Notes under the pieces: generated by a model
Told to the model about the DNA's origin: nothing
What the model saw: the letters and a program-made list of their open reading frames with translations, nothing else
Databases searched by the model: none
In this document: piece by piece, positions 23,840-36,085 of the stretch
Position numbering within the stretch: position 1 is the first letter of the stretch
How the letters are laid out: every line of letters begins with the position of its first letter
Assembly (NCBI GenBank): GCA_019188255.1
Contig: JAETXT010000007.1
Location: forward strand, 558,001-622,000
Direction of reading: 5' to 3'
DNA: 64,000 nucleotides
DNA from: Verticillium longisporum
Lineage: Eukaryota > Ascomycota > Sordariomycetes > Glomerellales > Plectosphaerellaceae
Made by a program: the position numbers and the translations under genes

Positions 23840-26800
23840 TACCTAGGTAGGCATGGAGGGGCGCATTGCCTCTGGCTTCCTCCACAATACAGAGCGTAGG
23901 CTGAACCCGCAGATCGGGTTCGCTAGTCCGTCTTGTCCATCTGGCTGGAAGACAATAATGGGGAAAGTGTCCTAACAACCAAACAACTATCCATCCCATC
24001 TCCAGGTTTCCAGTTCCTGGACAAGGATCCAGGCCCAGAGGCTGACGATGTGGTGGGCCGACGTCTCATCCGTCAGGACGTATTGGGACTAGCGCCGCAG
24101 GTCTCACTACTTCACTCGTCACCGTTGACGGCCGCCGTGGCCCCCAAGTCTGGTGACACACTGAGAGAGATCGACCTTGGAACATGGAGAGTCGTCATGA
24201 CTTCCTCACCATCATGCAGTCGGTAGTCCTTGCAGCAGCCCTTGCGTGCACAAATGAGGCACGCTGCGTGGTCAAACAATTGTCACCGGACAAATGCTCG
24301 ATGCAACAACACTGACAGTCCCTGACTTGGCTGTCATCCGCCAGGCAGGGATACAGAGACTTGCGCCCAGAAAGTACGGCTAAACATCGTGTCTGCTACC
24401 TCCGACTTTGAGGACATTGCGCAGGAAGGGTCACCCTCTTAGGTACAGTAAGTCGGAGAGACATCCTTGAGCAGTGTCAGTGTTAATCTGCCCGAACGAG
24501 TGAGCCGGTTGACAGCAGTGCTGGCGTTGTGTACATGCTAAGTATTCATCCGGTCTTGCTTTCAACTTTCTCCACCAGACAAGGAGTGTGCTTGACGAAG
24601 CGCGGTACCGGAAAGAGTCGGTGAGAGGTGTTGAGGACGACAAGTTTCAGACAAACTGCAGCACATGTTCATCGTAGGTTCCGCCCAACATATCAATGTC
24701 TCGTTGCACCGGATAGAGGTACCTGAGCTGCTGTTAGCTTCGGAAAGCGAAGGTGGGCCGAAGGGCCTCAATCGATGGCACCTTGATCTTCAGCACCTGC
24801 AATGTCACACTCACCGGGGCCGACATTGCGTGTAGTCTAAACCAGCACCGGCAGAGTCCATCAAGTTGCAGGCCCAGATTCTTAGCGTGTAGCCGCCCTG
24901 AGGGAGGAGAAGAGATGCTAATTGAACCTAAGGTCAAAGAATAGTTCGCAATCCTCCATAAAAGCTGAAGGCGATGGCACCGGAAGAGTATTTTGAAACT
25001 GATCATCATTATTTAGTCATAAATCGGTACCCAGAAACGTACCAAGTAAAATATGTGGTAAAAAGCTGTCGGTATGCCGCCGGGGAGCCACAGAGCCCAG
25101 GGCTAATCAGGGGCTAGGGACTACGAGAACGTGTATATAAGAACTGTGAAGGGCCAGAACTTAGATGTGTTTGACCGCATACCTACTATCCACTGCCTGC
25201 GGACTTGGGGCGGAAGATCTTTTTACTCTGTCCAAACCACGCTCTGATGCCCTGGGTGGTCACATCAAAATTTGCTTCAAGGACAGACAGAATGACGACG
25301 AAAACCATCACGTTGCTTGCCACGGTTATGTCAATGATGAGGAAACATTGGAGCTTTATGAGACCACTACAATACCAAACCTGACTCAACTCTCAGGCAA
25401 ACTAAGAAGACGGAGCCGAAGCCTCTATGGCTTTCTGACCACCAGCTTGGCGGGTACAAGCCCGACATGAAATACTGACACAAGCCTGTAAGAACGAATT
25501 TTGGAGTAAAACCCGCTTCTCACTATGTCTCTGTGTACAAACAGAGGGTTTCTTTAGTTTCTGGGGCTTGAAGCTCCTGCCCACCTGCTTGCAGATATTG
25601 AGGGGAGGATAGCTGAAAGCCTTGGTGGCAGCTTTCACAAAGCCGTAACCTTCGAGCCGTTCAATTATGCCAAAAGGATACGTATTGAGCAGCATTCATG
25701 GAGGACCATGCCCCAGTCATATATCCAATTCGTAATAGTCATCACTATGAATACAGTTCCCGTTCTCATCATTATTCCCCGCCTTGCACAAACTTTCGCT
25801 TCTCAGGTTGGCGACATGCTGGGAGAGGGACCTGGTTTCGGACAGCCGTTGCCTGCTCGCGATTAACCTATGACTGGGTGCCACTCACGCAGCGGTTCAG
25901 AGTTTGGGACATTTGGCGACATTTGGCGGGGATGTACGTAACAGCAAAATCCGAGTCCTGCATGGTCGAGGTTTTCCTGGGGAAAATGCGTAAGTCGCCC
26001 GAAGTTTAGGAGCAAGGCCACGACTGCCTTGGTCGGGCGTTTTCGAGAAACAAAAGGAATGCATATGCGCCGTCATTTTCACTGCTTTGCGAACATTGCG
26101 AGAAGCTGATCTTGACCCGTCATGACGGGCACACTTCCACCGCAAGGCATCTGACGCCTCTACTGGCTGTATCCCCATAATCAGGTGTGTCAAGATCAGC
26201 GCGTTTGGGCCGTGAGGCTTTAGCTCGCTCAATGGACGTAGATCGGCTGTGAGATACCAGCGTCCCAGCGACCACGACCAGCCCATGTTATTGTCTAGGG
26301 CAATCTGGGAGGCCAGGTCAAGGTCACAATCATATCCCGAGTAATAAAACCCCCCAGGCTACACATGTACAGTTCCTCCAGTGCGTGGGAAATCCTCGCG
26401 GCTCCGGCGTTCAATCTTTGCAAGCAACCAATAATGGCGGGCGAAAATGTCTGCCTTCGGATAGCCATGAGTTCTGTGCCATGCACGTAAAGAAGATAGG
26501 CCACCGACCTCGAGCCACGATAGCCCACAAAGAACCCAAGTGAGAGTGATGCTACATAGAGGCATCGCCACTTTCAATGCAAGGACAAGTTGCCTCCCAC
26601 ATCGTTGCGCAAGTGACGGTTGCCAGCAACGCAGAGTTGATGAGGCCAAGGTCGCTCATACCACTAAGGTTGGGTCTGAAAAAGAACACCGTGAATGACA
26701 GCCAATATTGCGACTCTAAAAAGGCCTGACTGAATGGATTACGCAGATGACACACGCAATCGGTGACCAGAACAATTCCTAACTACTGGCCAGCATTGAG

Positions 26801-28199
26801 CAACCGAGCTGTAACGCGGACGAGGGATTGAACAGTTTCTCTATGGCTGAGCCTCGAAATAACCCAGTAAGAAACACAACAGGGCCTCGCGTTCTTGACC
26901 AAAGCAGTTGCCGAGGCGTTCAAATTCATGGTCGAAACAGAACCGTTGTGGACATGTATCAAAGCAAGGTCTCGTCCTCCGAAGGGAGGATCTTGGATGT
27001 CTGATGGCCAAAGCGACTGAAGCCAGCTTCCAAGCCCAAGGCCAATTTGGATCCATCCAAAGTCGACGTGGAACGGATTCCAGCACAGATTTGATCCGAT
27101 GACGACTGGCCGCCAGGATCTTGACTGATACCGCCAATTCCCAGAGTAGCCCACCGATGATCCTCTTCATGAAGGCCAGAAATGATCTTACAAGCGAAAC
27201 TTTCGGGACGCATGTTCTCGGTCAAGCGCCGACGATCGAATTCAGGCGTGTTTCTGTTGGGTGCGAGTGTTCAGAGTGGATTTAGGAAACTGGTTTGTCC
27301 GATCCTACATTCGAACCAGGAGATCTGCGAACTAGTAGGTAAAAAAGCACGATAGAACTGTCCGTCAATGGACCAAAAACCTAACCGGGCCGTGAACGGC
27401 ACGACCATCTCCGATTATACACGGGGCGGGTCCAGTTTGTGCCGATGGTGAAGACTCTTGCCAGGCTTATTTCCTCGGACCGGATCCTGAAGAGTCTCAG
27501 ACAGTGACTCTGTCTATACCGTGGCGGGACCTGTGCTATTACGATGCGCAACTCCAGGCAAGGCAGCAAAGAAGTCGCAGTGAGAGGACTGGGACTGGTC
27601 ATGGCTGTACTGTTGCTGGCTCTGAGAGCAGAATAGTCCAGAAGCAACACAGGAGGTCAAGGGCACGCCCTGTCATCCAGAATGGGCGTTACCTGTAGCC
27701 AAAACCTCGCGTGGCATGGTATCGTAGTCGGGCAGTCAATCGATTGGCGTAAAGCGGGCAAGTGACGCAGATCAGACGGCGTTGCTCGCCACGACAAAAA
27801 CTAAAAAATAGGATGGAAAAGAAGCAATGAAGCCTCACAGTTCGATTCGTCCGTGGCCATGGCAGAGCGTTTGAGGCGCGTAGAGCTCACATGCCCCGCA
27901 TCCACATGATTAGTGCCCGCAGTCAGGTAGACAAGCTTGGCAAGCTTGGCAAGGACCCGGCACAGGCTGGCCAGGCTGGCAGTTGCAGTTGACACACCTC
28001 GCAAACAGGGCGCATCAAGAAGGCAGGGGCGAGGGCTGAATGCACCTTCTCTCGATAGTAATCATGGATGCGACATGCGCCCAATGCCATGTTGAGCAAG
28101 ACGCAGGTGCGAGGCACCTTCCAGCCAGCACCTTGTTAGCAAAGCTGCCACTCAACGGCCCCTGACACTCCACAAACCTTAAGCCTCGAGTTGCATGTT

Positions 28200-28287
28200 C
28201 AGCTGGAGGACGGCTGTTTTCTCTACCCTTGTAGGCTATTCGCTCTGCCCGACTAGGGTAGAGAAAATAGCCGTCCTCGTTCAGCTG
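28200..28287. repeat. Long near-perfect inverted repeat (hairpin)
   Basis: Arms 28206-28229 and 28255-28278 pair over 24 bp with a single G-T pair (GAGGACGGCTGTTTTCTC...); a further 6 bp (CAGCTG at 28200-28205 and 28282-28287) pair outside a 3-nt bulge. The loop is 25 nt. No gene is adjacent. Confidence 0.95.
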
Positions 28288-29480
28288 CCATCACGATCAA
28301 AGGTCAAAGCACTTCACCTAGGGAAGCAGGTCAGGCTTGGCATGACCATCACCATCTGTACACACCATCACGATGTCTTCGTTCATGGTCAAGCCGTGAA
28401 AAAAAAAAAAAAGTCTTGTTATTTGTTTGGATCTCCGCAGTTGTCCGCAATTCCGGCTGCCTGGACTCCGAGTTCAGTCCCAAAGAAACTATCGATTCTG
28501 AGCCCGCCGAGAAACTGATCTACGTCTGGCTCGCACAACGGCTTGCTCCCTTGTCTTGAGTCCTGGGCAACACTATTTCTCAAGCGCGAAAGGCCAGTTC
28601 ATGCGAAAACTGCTCTCTCCACCTCATGTCTCGCGTCTGAGTCTCCAATCTCACGATCTCCTTGCCATCAACTCCCTCCCATCGTCGTCTACGTAAGGGT
28701 TTCGCATTTCCCCATCAAAACGTCGTCATCGTACTGGGCGTCCTGGCATCCCAGGCACAGACAGCAAACGAACTTTGGATTGCCGATCCGATGCAAAAGT
28801 CAAACATAGGCCACGATCCATGATCGAGCAAGAAGCGATCGGCACTGCATAACAAACAGCCCCACGACGCGGCACGCTCACGCGGGTATACCCCGTTGTC
28901 ATCGGATGGCACGACCAGGTTACTGGATACCCAAAAACTTCGTTCACTCCACGCTGGCAAACAAGCGCAATGTCTTACAAGTCTTCTTGGCAGCACCGAA
29001 CTCGAAACGCTCCTCGCCATAATCATTGGCAGGCAGTTTGTCCTCGCTGTCGAGTTGCTTTTTCGGCAAAACGCCTAGGACTGGACCGCTCGAAAAGCAA
29101 GGTCCGCCACCGTGAGATCAGATGCTAGAATCGATGATCCTGAGGGAGAAATCCGACACCACCGAACTACTTGGCTCCTCCTGTCCGTCCCAATGTGGCC
29201 AAACCCGCGTCCTAGTCTTCGGTCCGATGTAGAGTGAGTTGAGATGAACAGAAGGAAAGACAAGACAGCAGTGTCGAAGCCACACGCCTCGAGACCCTGC
29301 TTTCCTGGTGTGCCCCGCCTCACAGTCTGGCACGCTGCTTTGAGACAGCAACGAGCCAGACGTTCCATTTAACCACTGCAGACGGCACTCCTCCTGCCTT
29401 CATTCCATTCCGTCGTCGACAGCTCCCTCCCTCGACCTTCGCTCGTCAGCAAACTGTCAGAAGACGACGGACAATTCATC

Positions 29481-31387
29481 ATGGATCCCATGGCTGGCCT
29501 CACCGTCTACAATCTCCCGCCAGCTCCGCCGCGGTGGGATCACATTGGCATCTTCTATGTCACCTTTGGTTTGACATGGACGACCATAGTCTTCTCCCTG
29601 ATGGCATTTGGCTGGCTCAATAGGACCAACCCCGTTCTCAGGCACCGCGGAGTGGGCTTGTCGTTTGGCGCCATCTTCTTTCTCCATTGTTACTGGTTTC
29701 TGGCCCAAGTTGTGTATCCCATTGGCGGCACCATGCCAGTCATCCTCGCCTACAGCATCCAGTACTTTTTCATGGGTATCTGGTTTCCACTTGGTGTTGC
29801 TCTGTTCCATGCTTCCAACAGCCGCTTCCTTCACGTGGCCAAGCTACAGAAGCAGTACATGCAGCCTGAGCTCCGAAGTAAGAGCGGCTGCAATGGCGCC
29901 GACAGCTCATGGATCTGCAGATCCAGGAACATGAGCTACACCAAGAAGATTATGCTGCCCATCGGATTCGGCATCGTTCTACAGGTAGGCATATCACCCT
30001 GACTGGTTGTGCTTTTCACTGACACGCCTTAGATCCTCCTGACGACCGGCATGTGGTTGGCTTGCAGGAAGTACCACCCTTCCTGGGGCATTCCCGGCAC
30101 CGAAATCCGGGGCGACAACCTCATGGAGCAGATGATTGATCTTAGCCAAGGATGGGAGTGGTGGCCCTCTGTTTTCTGGCAGGTCATCTGGACTTGGATT
30201 GTGAGAACACGAATGCTTCACCAAAGTAAAGACTGAAGCTGACGCCTCGATGCACAGGTTGCCCCTATTCTTCTCTACCGAGCCTGGGGGATTCGTGACA
30301 CCATGGGTTGGCGTTTCCAAACTGTCGGCTGCTGTCTCTCAAGGTAGGCATCTTGTGTTCGTGATGGAGCTTCCAGCTGCTGACCTGTCTAGTCTTCACG
30401 CAACACCCATGTTCATGATTGCTTGCTACGTGCCTGCCTTTCAGGTCATCAACCCCTATTACCCTCCAAGCCAATGGTGAGTTGTTCGACCTCATCACGC
30501 CTCGACCAGTTCTCAGTGCTAATGACCGCAGGATTCACCTTTCAATCATGTTTTTCGAAATCTTCACGATCATCATTCCTGCCATTCAGGTTGTTCAGCA
30601 GCGTCGCATGGTCAAGAAATCTGCCAAGCTCAACGCCAAGTGGGAGACATGCTCGCAAACAACGACCCTCCGAACGTCCACGTCTATCGAGGGAAAGAAC
30701 TCGAACATCAGCCTCGCCGAAAAGGCTTCAAGTTTTGATTACTTGGATGAGGAGCTTGGCAACCGTCTCCTGACCATGGCTGCTCTCGACTATGTTCTTA
30801 ACGAGAACCCGGAACCACTCCAGGAATTTTCTGCTCTCAGCGACTTCTCCGGCGAGAACATTGCGTTCCTCACCCGTGTGACACGCTGGAAGTCGACATT
30901 GACGCATGCAGTGACGGAAGAAAACAACCTCATCTGTTACAACCGTGCCATGGATATCTACGTTGACTTCATCAGCATGCATGATGCCGAGTTCCCTCTC
31001 AACCTCCCTTCCCAGCAGCTCAAACAGCTCGAAGAGATCTTTGAAACATCTACACGCACAGTACTCGGCGAGGCGGTGGTCAACCCCGCCACTCCTTTCG
31101 ACTTTCCTTCACCATCCCATGGTAGTCGTGGACAGGGCGACTCCAAGGATCACCTGCTCACTGAAACGCAGTACACGGGCGAGATTCCTGCTGCCTTTAG
31201 CCCGGCTGTCTTTGACGCTGCGCAGGCGCACATCAAATACCTTGTTCTGACAAACACATGGCCCAAGTTTGTGGCAGAGATGCAGTCCAGGAGGAAATCA
31301 AGCGAGACGGAACGGACTGATATTTCTGGAGATTCACAGATGACTCTGGCCTCGCAGGTTTCCAGCTTTTTCAAGCGACTCCTCTGA
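29481..31387 (+). CDS. Seven-transmembrane protein with C-terminal RGS domain (GprK-like)
   Basis: Probable class VI fungal receptor-like protein: a heptahelical membrane part joined to a regulator-of-G-protein-signalling domain that would accelerate GTP hydrolysis on a G-alpha subunit, the arrangement of Aspergillus GprK and plant RGS1. Exons: 29481-29984, 30033-30200, 30258-30343, 30393-30476 and 30532-31387; four introns of 48-57 nt, all in phase, for 565 residues. Hydrophobic helices are evident in HIGIFYVTFGLTWTTIVFSLMAFGWL, the YPIGGTMPVILAYSIQYFF stretch, KKIMLPIGFGIVLQ, SVFWQVIWTWI, PMFMIACYVPAF and IMFFEIFTIIIPAIQVV. The RGS part spans about residues 355-530, ending YLVLTNTWPKFVAEM and a Lys/Arg-rich tail. 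No frame problem is seen in this gene. Confidence 0.85.
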
Positions 31388-32208
31388 GAGGTATCGGGCT
31401 GAAGCATTTTGATATGGGGATTTTCGTTTCACTGGGTTCCTCAAGCGTGTTCTGTATTCTATTGGTTTTCCTGTACTTCTCCTTGGCTCGAGGTGAGAGC
31501 TGTATAAAGCGTATGCGATACCCTTCTAGGGGGAGAAAACAAGGGGGATCAAGATTGTAGACAGACAGACATGAAAGGCCTACCTCTCAGCGTGTTGGAC
31601 ACGATTTGAAAAACAGACTGCAGATCAAATCATGACTGTCGTCCAATCCAGCCCGGTGCCGTAGGTAGGCAGGCAGGCAAGCCACTATCCATGGAAAAAG
31701 AAGCATAATGCCAAAAAGGCAGCGCTCAGCCAGGCCCTCCAGACGAACCGGCAGCGCTGATGGCTGTCAAGCACAGCAACTCTGTCAAGCCATCTTCCTC
31801 GACGGTGGCAGCATGGGAACGATCCTTGGCAGCCCACGCTGCGCCCTCCTCACTTGCCCGCTTCGGCTGCAGCAGCTTCCGCTGCATGTCTCCCCTCTTC
31901 TTCGCACACGCCGATGGGTTTTCGGCAGCAAAAGCAAAGAAGAGGGGCGGTCTAGTGGGGAGGGCTGGTCCCGCCCCAAAATGTTGTCCCTCCACAACCC
32001 CCGAGCACTCCTTTCGAGCGTTGGTGGTAATCTGGCCTCGAAGCTATGTCGTTACGCATGGAGAAGGAGGGAATTGTCCGAGCGAAGGCCGCACGCGGAG
32101 GCGCACTGGAACGAGCCCATGCGGCGCGTTTTCGCGTGCGCGGTTGTTTTGGGTGTAAGTCCGAATCGCGGCGTATGATCCTCAGTTATATCAGTCATCT
32201 GGCCGGAT
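31388..32208. other. Intergenic region downstream of the RGS gene
   Basis: 820 bp with a GGTAGGCAGGCAGGCAAG run near 31663-31682. A 156-codon plus-strand frame at 31708-32178 is Ser/Arg-rich, lacks motifs and overlaps equally long frames on the other strand, so it is not called. Confidence 0.5.
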
Positions 32209-32616
32209 TCAAAGATCGTAATGACTAGTCTCCGCCACATCGACGCTCATCACGTGCAGCGAACCACCCGCGAGAAGGCATGAAGCTCGCGGTCTCGACT
32301 GACGAAGCACCCTTTGTGACATCTCTCGCTCGCCGGAGCGGCGCTGCAGGTGTGGCGCATTGCTGGGTACGGGTGGCATGTCGCTGTCTCGCGGTTTCTT
32401 GCGAGTTGAAGAAGGCGAGGAATGCCGTCGGCCTGTGGGCGGCATGTTGTCCGCATGGCCTGTACTCAGTGGCCGATATTGAGAGAAGACGGATACCGGC
32501 GGCACGAAGAGCCGAGGGGCTTTGGGAGGTTTGGAATTTGGGGCCGCGCTTGTGGATGGTCCTCTGCCCGGTGCCATGCTGATGGAGACGAGTGGAGGCA
32601 GCTTTGTCAACGTCAT
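32209..32616 (-). CDS. Hypothetical Pro/Ser-rich protein (weak)
   Basis: An intact 135-codon frame from ATG 32616, divergent from the ABM-like gene 162 bp away. It begins MTLTKLPPLVSISMAPG and is rich in Pro, Ser and Arg, with no transmembrane segment, signal peptide or motif I recognise. Length alone does not prove it is coding in GC-rich DNA; the divergent arrangement and an ATG in reasonable context are the only support. It could equally be part of a 5' leader. Confidence 0.25.
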   Translation of the reverse strand: MTLTKLPPLVSISMAPGRGPSTSAAPNSKPPKAPRLFVPPVSVFSQYRPLSTGHADNMPPTGRRHSSPSSTRKKPRDSDMPPVPSNAPHLQRRSGEREMSQRVLRQSRPRASCLLAGGSLHVMSVDVAETSHYDL

Positions 32617-32778
32617 AGTTGAGTTGCGATGCGAGGTAAATTGAGCTAGAGTGATCACTTTACGATCGAACATGTTGCGAATGTTCATGTCTCGCCGCCC
32701 TTGCAGAAAAGCGTTCAGGTGACAGGCAAACACAAACACACAGACACCACAGAAAGACGTCTCGCCCGGTCTGCCGCC

Positions 32779-33459
32779 ATGGTCGTTTCCGAGCTGGCAA
32801 TCCTCCCCCTCACAGCGAAGAACGAGCTCAGCTCTGAGTTTTTGGCCCTGCTGGAAAGGTTCCAGGCCACCCGAGACGCATGGGTGTTGAAGGACGACCC
32901 CTCTCTACCTGCAGACCGTACGGCACGTGGCACGTCCATGTACCGCCAGCTCGAGGACCCGACGGTTCTCCTGCTCACAGCGCAGTGGGAGTCCCCCGAG
33001 GCTCACAGCAGGTGGATTGCCTCGGCTGAGAACGCGTCCGTAATGGCTGATCTCAGCCCCCATCTTGATACGCAGGGCGAGAGGGCTGTCGTCTTCTTCC
33101 ACCTCGAGGGCCCCGTTTTCACGAGTCTGAGGCCGGACGAGAGATCGCTCCTCGAGGCGCCGGTCATGAGCGTCGGGCGATTTAGCGTCGGGAACGAGAA
33201 GAGAGACGAGTTCCAACGGACATTTGACGAAACGAAGGATGTCGTCGAAGACGTCGCACGTCCGTATCCTCTGCGAGGTGCGTGGCGGATCGAGAAGGAT
33301 GAGAGAGAGGCGGGGCGGGATGAGTTTGTCATGTACTGCGGGTGGGCGTCGGTGGATGAGCACATGTCCTCTGGGCAGCACCCACGGTACGCCGCGTTCC
33401 AGGCTTTGCAGAAGCTCGTTTCGTCGGCGGACATTCGGCACTACCAGAGGATCATCTAA
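32779..33459 (+). CDS. ABM-like (dimeric alpha-beta barrel) protein
   Basis: Intronless 226-residue protein with an ideal start context (GCCGCCATGG). It reads as two tandem ferredoxin-like halves: residues about 5-110 (VVSELAILPL...LLLTAQWESPEAHSRWIAS) and about 120-226 (FSVGNEKRDEFQRTF...FVMYCGWASVDEHMSSGQHPRYAAFQAL). The pattern 'beta strand - helix - W-x-S/D-x-E-x-H' is that of the antibiotic-biosynthesis-monooxygenase/EthD-like superfamily, small cytosolic proteins often of unknown substrate. No catalytic function can be assigned from the sequence. It is intact, stands alone and is not in a visible cluster. Confidence 0.65.
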   Translation: MVVSELAILPLTAKNELSSEFLALLERFQATRDAWVLKDDPSLPADRTARGTSMYRQLEDPTVLLLTAQWESPEAHSRWIASAENASVMADLSPHLDTQGERAVVFFHLEGPVFTSLRPDERSLLEAPVMSVGRFSVGNEKRDEFQRTFDETKDVVEDVARPYPLRGAWRIEKDEREAGRDEFVMYCGWASVDEHMSSGQHPRYAAFQALQKLVSSADIRHYQRII

Positions 33460-33906
33460 ACTTCAAGCGTGAGCGTGTCCGATGCTGATGCGTGGGGTGG
33501 GGGCATGTCAAGAACAACGATCGCAAGATAAAGAGATAGACATCTTCCCCACGATATTGGTCTGTCGCAACTTGTTGCCAATAGAACAAGGAAAAAAAAA
33601 GTCCAGGAAAAAAAGAGGCCGAGCATGGCTTGAATTTCGTTTGGTCAATTGGCGCATGTCTTGCTACATGGACAGCCGTAGTCCGAGCATGTCATAACCG
33701 CCGTGAAGGTATTCCCCCCGACGCCCATACCGTATCAGAATCGATTTGTTTGTCCGTCAGACCCTTCCATCCGGCATTTCCTCGCCCCCGGTGTCACCTT
33801 CGTGTCTGCCATTTCACCAGCTCGCCGTTTTCGCCATGTGTCCCATGATCGGATTTCTCCCTCTTTCCCGGTGGTTCATCCCCGTTAAAAAAAGAATTTG
33901 AAGCGC
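33460..33906. other. Convergent intergenic region
   Basis: 447 bp between the ABM-like gene and RPL38, with two short A-rich runs near 33591 and 33890. No gene is seen. Confidence 0.55.
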
Positions 33907-34468
33907 TTAAGAGGACTTGGACTTGTTCTTCTTGCCGACCTCCTGGATCGTCAGAGCTGTGGTGGTGTTAGTTTTATTCCCTCGTTCTCCGTGGTTCGTG
34001 GGTGGGTGGAGTGGTGCTCCCTGCGCGCGATCGTCGGGGCACGAATGCGGCAGAGGAGCATGGGCGGGCGTGGTGCTGTTCAGGACGTACAAGGAGGCAG
34101 GGACTGCTTGAGCTTCTCGGCCTTGTCGGTGTCCTTGAGGACGAGGGTGTAGAGGAAGCGTTGGCAGCGGACCTTGAACTTGGTCTGCTGGGTCTTGGTG
34201 TTCTTCTTGATCCGGGCGGCTGTTTCGTTTTCAAACTTGGTCAGTGGGCTATTCTCTCGAAGGACTGGTGGTCGTTTTTTTTTCGGTCTTGGGGGCGAAG
34301 AGCGAAGAGCGAAGAGCCGAAGGGGGAGGGGCTATTTACAAGAAGCGTCCTTCCGGCGGCAGATCTCGATGAACTAGAAATACAGAAATTAGCGAGCAAT
34401 CCGAGGCAAATTGGTTGCGGCGGTTCGAATGAGCGTACCTGCTTGATGTCCGCGATTTCCTGAGGCAT
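33907..34468 (-). CDS. RPL38: 60S ribosomal protein L38 (eL38)
   Basis: Small protein of the cytosolic large ribosomal subunit. Four exons (minus): 34468-34439, 34373-34340, 34219-34091 and 33956-33907; introns of 65, 120 and 134 nt with GTACGC, GTAAAT and GTACGT donors. The spliced frame is exactly 80 residues: [10 protein letters not shown], then [11 protein letters not shown], then [19 protein letters not shown]...[23 protein letters not shown], then [16 protein letters not shown]. This matches eL38 along its whole length. No other single frame exceeds about 45 of these residues, so the gene is easily missed by frame-based calling. Several short introns at the 5' end are usual for ribosomal protein genes in these fungi. 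Confidence 0.97.
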
Positions 34469-36053
34469 TTTGACGGTGTTGACGGGTTGCCGGGGGGGGT
34501 TTGGAGGGTATTTTCGATTGTCGCGGATGGGTCGTCGGAGAGGTTTCGATACAATGGATGATTTTTTGGGTGAAAATGATTGATTGTGTGGGATGGGACC
34601 CTTACCGATGCACGGGCCACAAAGCGCACTAGCCCAGGCTGACCGAGGGAGGAGGGGCTGACCGGGTCAAATCCACCGACTTACCGAAAATTGGGCGACG
34701 GCGGTCAATGCTGACATAAGATCTCGAGTCAGTCAACAGGCGGCCAGGCACCCGCAATGACATGAGTCCAAGTCTAGCCTTGTCGATCCGAGTCGAGGCG
34801 ACATGGAATCCTCCATCACCAAGCCCTCGAGTCCCAACAACGTGTACAGCATGCGGAACAGCCGTCCTCTACCACATCGCCTCACATCCTCCATTCTCCG
34901 ATAGCTATCCTGCTCTTGGGCTTGTCTACAAATGTCCGAAGGCTGCACACATCATGCTCTGCCGGTTGAGACGGAAAAGTTCCCTAGAGGCAATGATTGA
35001 CCAAACCCATCCATCCACGAAGGCTGGCGCCTGTTGTGCGACCTTGGCAGTACAACAAGCGTACAGTACTCGGTGAGAAGTATTTTTGCATCTCCGGTCA
35101 TCTGCCGGGTTGCGCACACCGGTATGGAGAAGAGTAGCGAGATGCGATTGTTGGTCATCACCTGGATTGTCTTCATAATCACCATGATCAAGTAGCTCGA
35201 GCACCAGATGATCATCAATTCCTCCTGGATGGCATCGCGATTCGGCGCTCCTCTCCTTTGCTGAAAACACAGCCTGGCCAGGGTCTGCGACGCATCCGAT
35301 AACCAAGATGTCTCTCAGTCATCGTCCCCGCGCGATTCGTTAAACCTCCACACCAACTCTCCATCACGAGATGCCCGCTTGTACGACCTTTACCATTGGT
35401 ACATCACTAATAGCAAGCCAAGCGTGTGTTATTCACACTGCGGTCGAGCCAGGGTGGCTCCCAGCACCTGATCTCTTCTCTGTCCTTCGCGCATTATCGT
35501 TCGCCTCTACTTCTACTTCGTTCACATACATACTGGCCTCCTTCACATGCATGCTCCGCTCCTGCGGGATGACAGCGCAATTTCGTCAACAAGAAACCCG
35601 AAACTGACCCTGCTCCAATCTTGTTCGAAGCAACCCGAACGCCAGCATTGTCAACCTACCAATAGTCCTTGACACTGATTACGCCTACTCGCTTATCGAT
35701 GGGTGGCCTAGACTTGCCCATCATATTACCAGGGTCGATTCGCCTCTCTCTGCGTCGTCTTGCATAAGTCCCACGCTGTGTTCCTTCAACCGGGATTGTC
35801 CATTTGCCCCCCCGCACTCATTTGTTGCCACTAGTCACGCTGATATGAGCAGCTTCCGCTGCGGATTGATGACTTACTACTACACTTCGGTCTTGGGGAC
35901 TGTTCGGTCTTGGGGACTGTAAGGCGTCCTGTAATCTGTGTAACCCGAACACCTGAAGTATTAAGACGCCGCCATCTCGACAAGATTGAGAAGTTGTTTC
36001 GCAGCGTGTCCCAGTAACTCGTTGCCGGGCTCAGACAACTGACAGAGGATCTC

Positions 36054-36085
<32 letters not shown>

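Larger units (their letters stand above)
22586..29480. other. Gene-poor, lower-GC region with decayed sequence
   Basis: 6.9 kb upstream of ERG12 with no gene I can support. Composition falls to near 50% GC between about 24 and 28.3 kb, against clearly higher values in the flanking genes. Several 60-130-codon minus-strand frames between 25.9 and 27.7 kb (for example 25897-26286, 26359-26649, 26783-27154) lie in succession but in different frames and carry no motif I recognise; they could be remains of a decayed gene. Also present are GGTACCT-rich sequence at 23165-23215, a C-run at about 23465-23477, a MITE-like element and a long hairpin, described separately. Confidence 0.6.

Noticed and set aside
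27280..27330. tRNA-like B-box (GGTTCGAAT on the minus strand)
   Set aside because: The flanking bases do not form a T-stem and no acceptor stem or A-box is found at the right distance.
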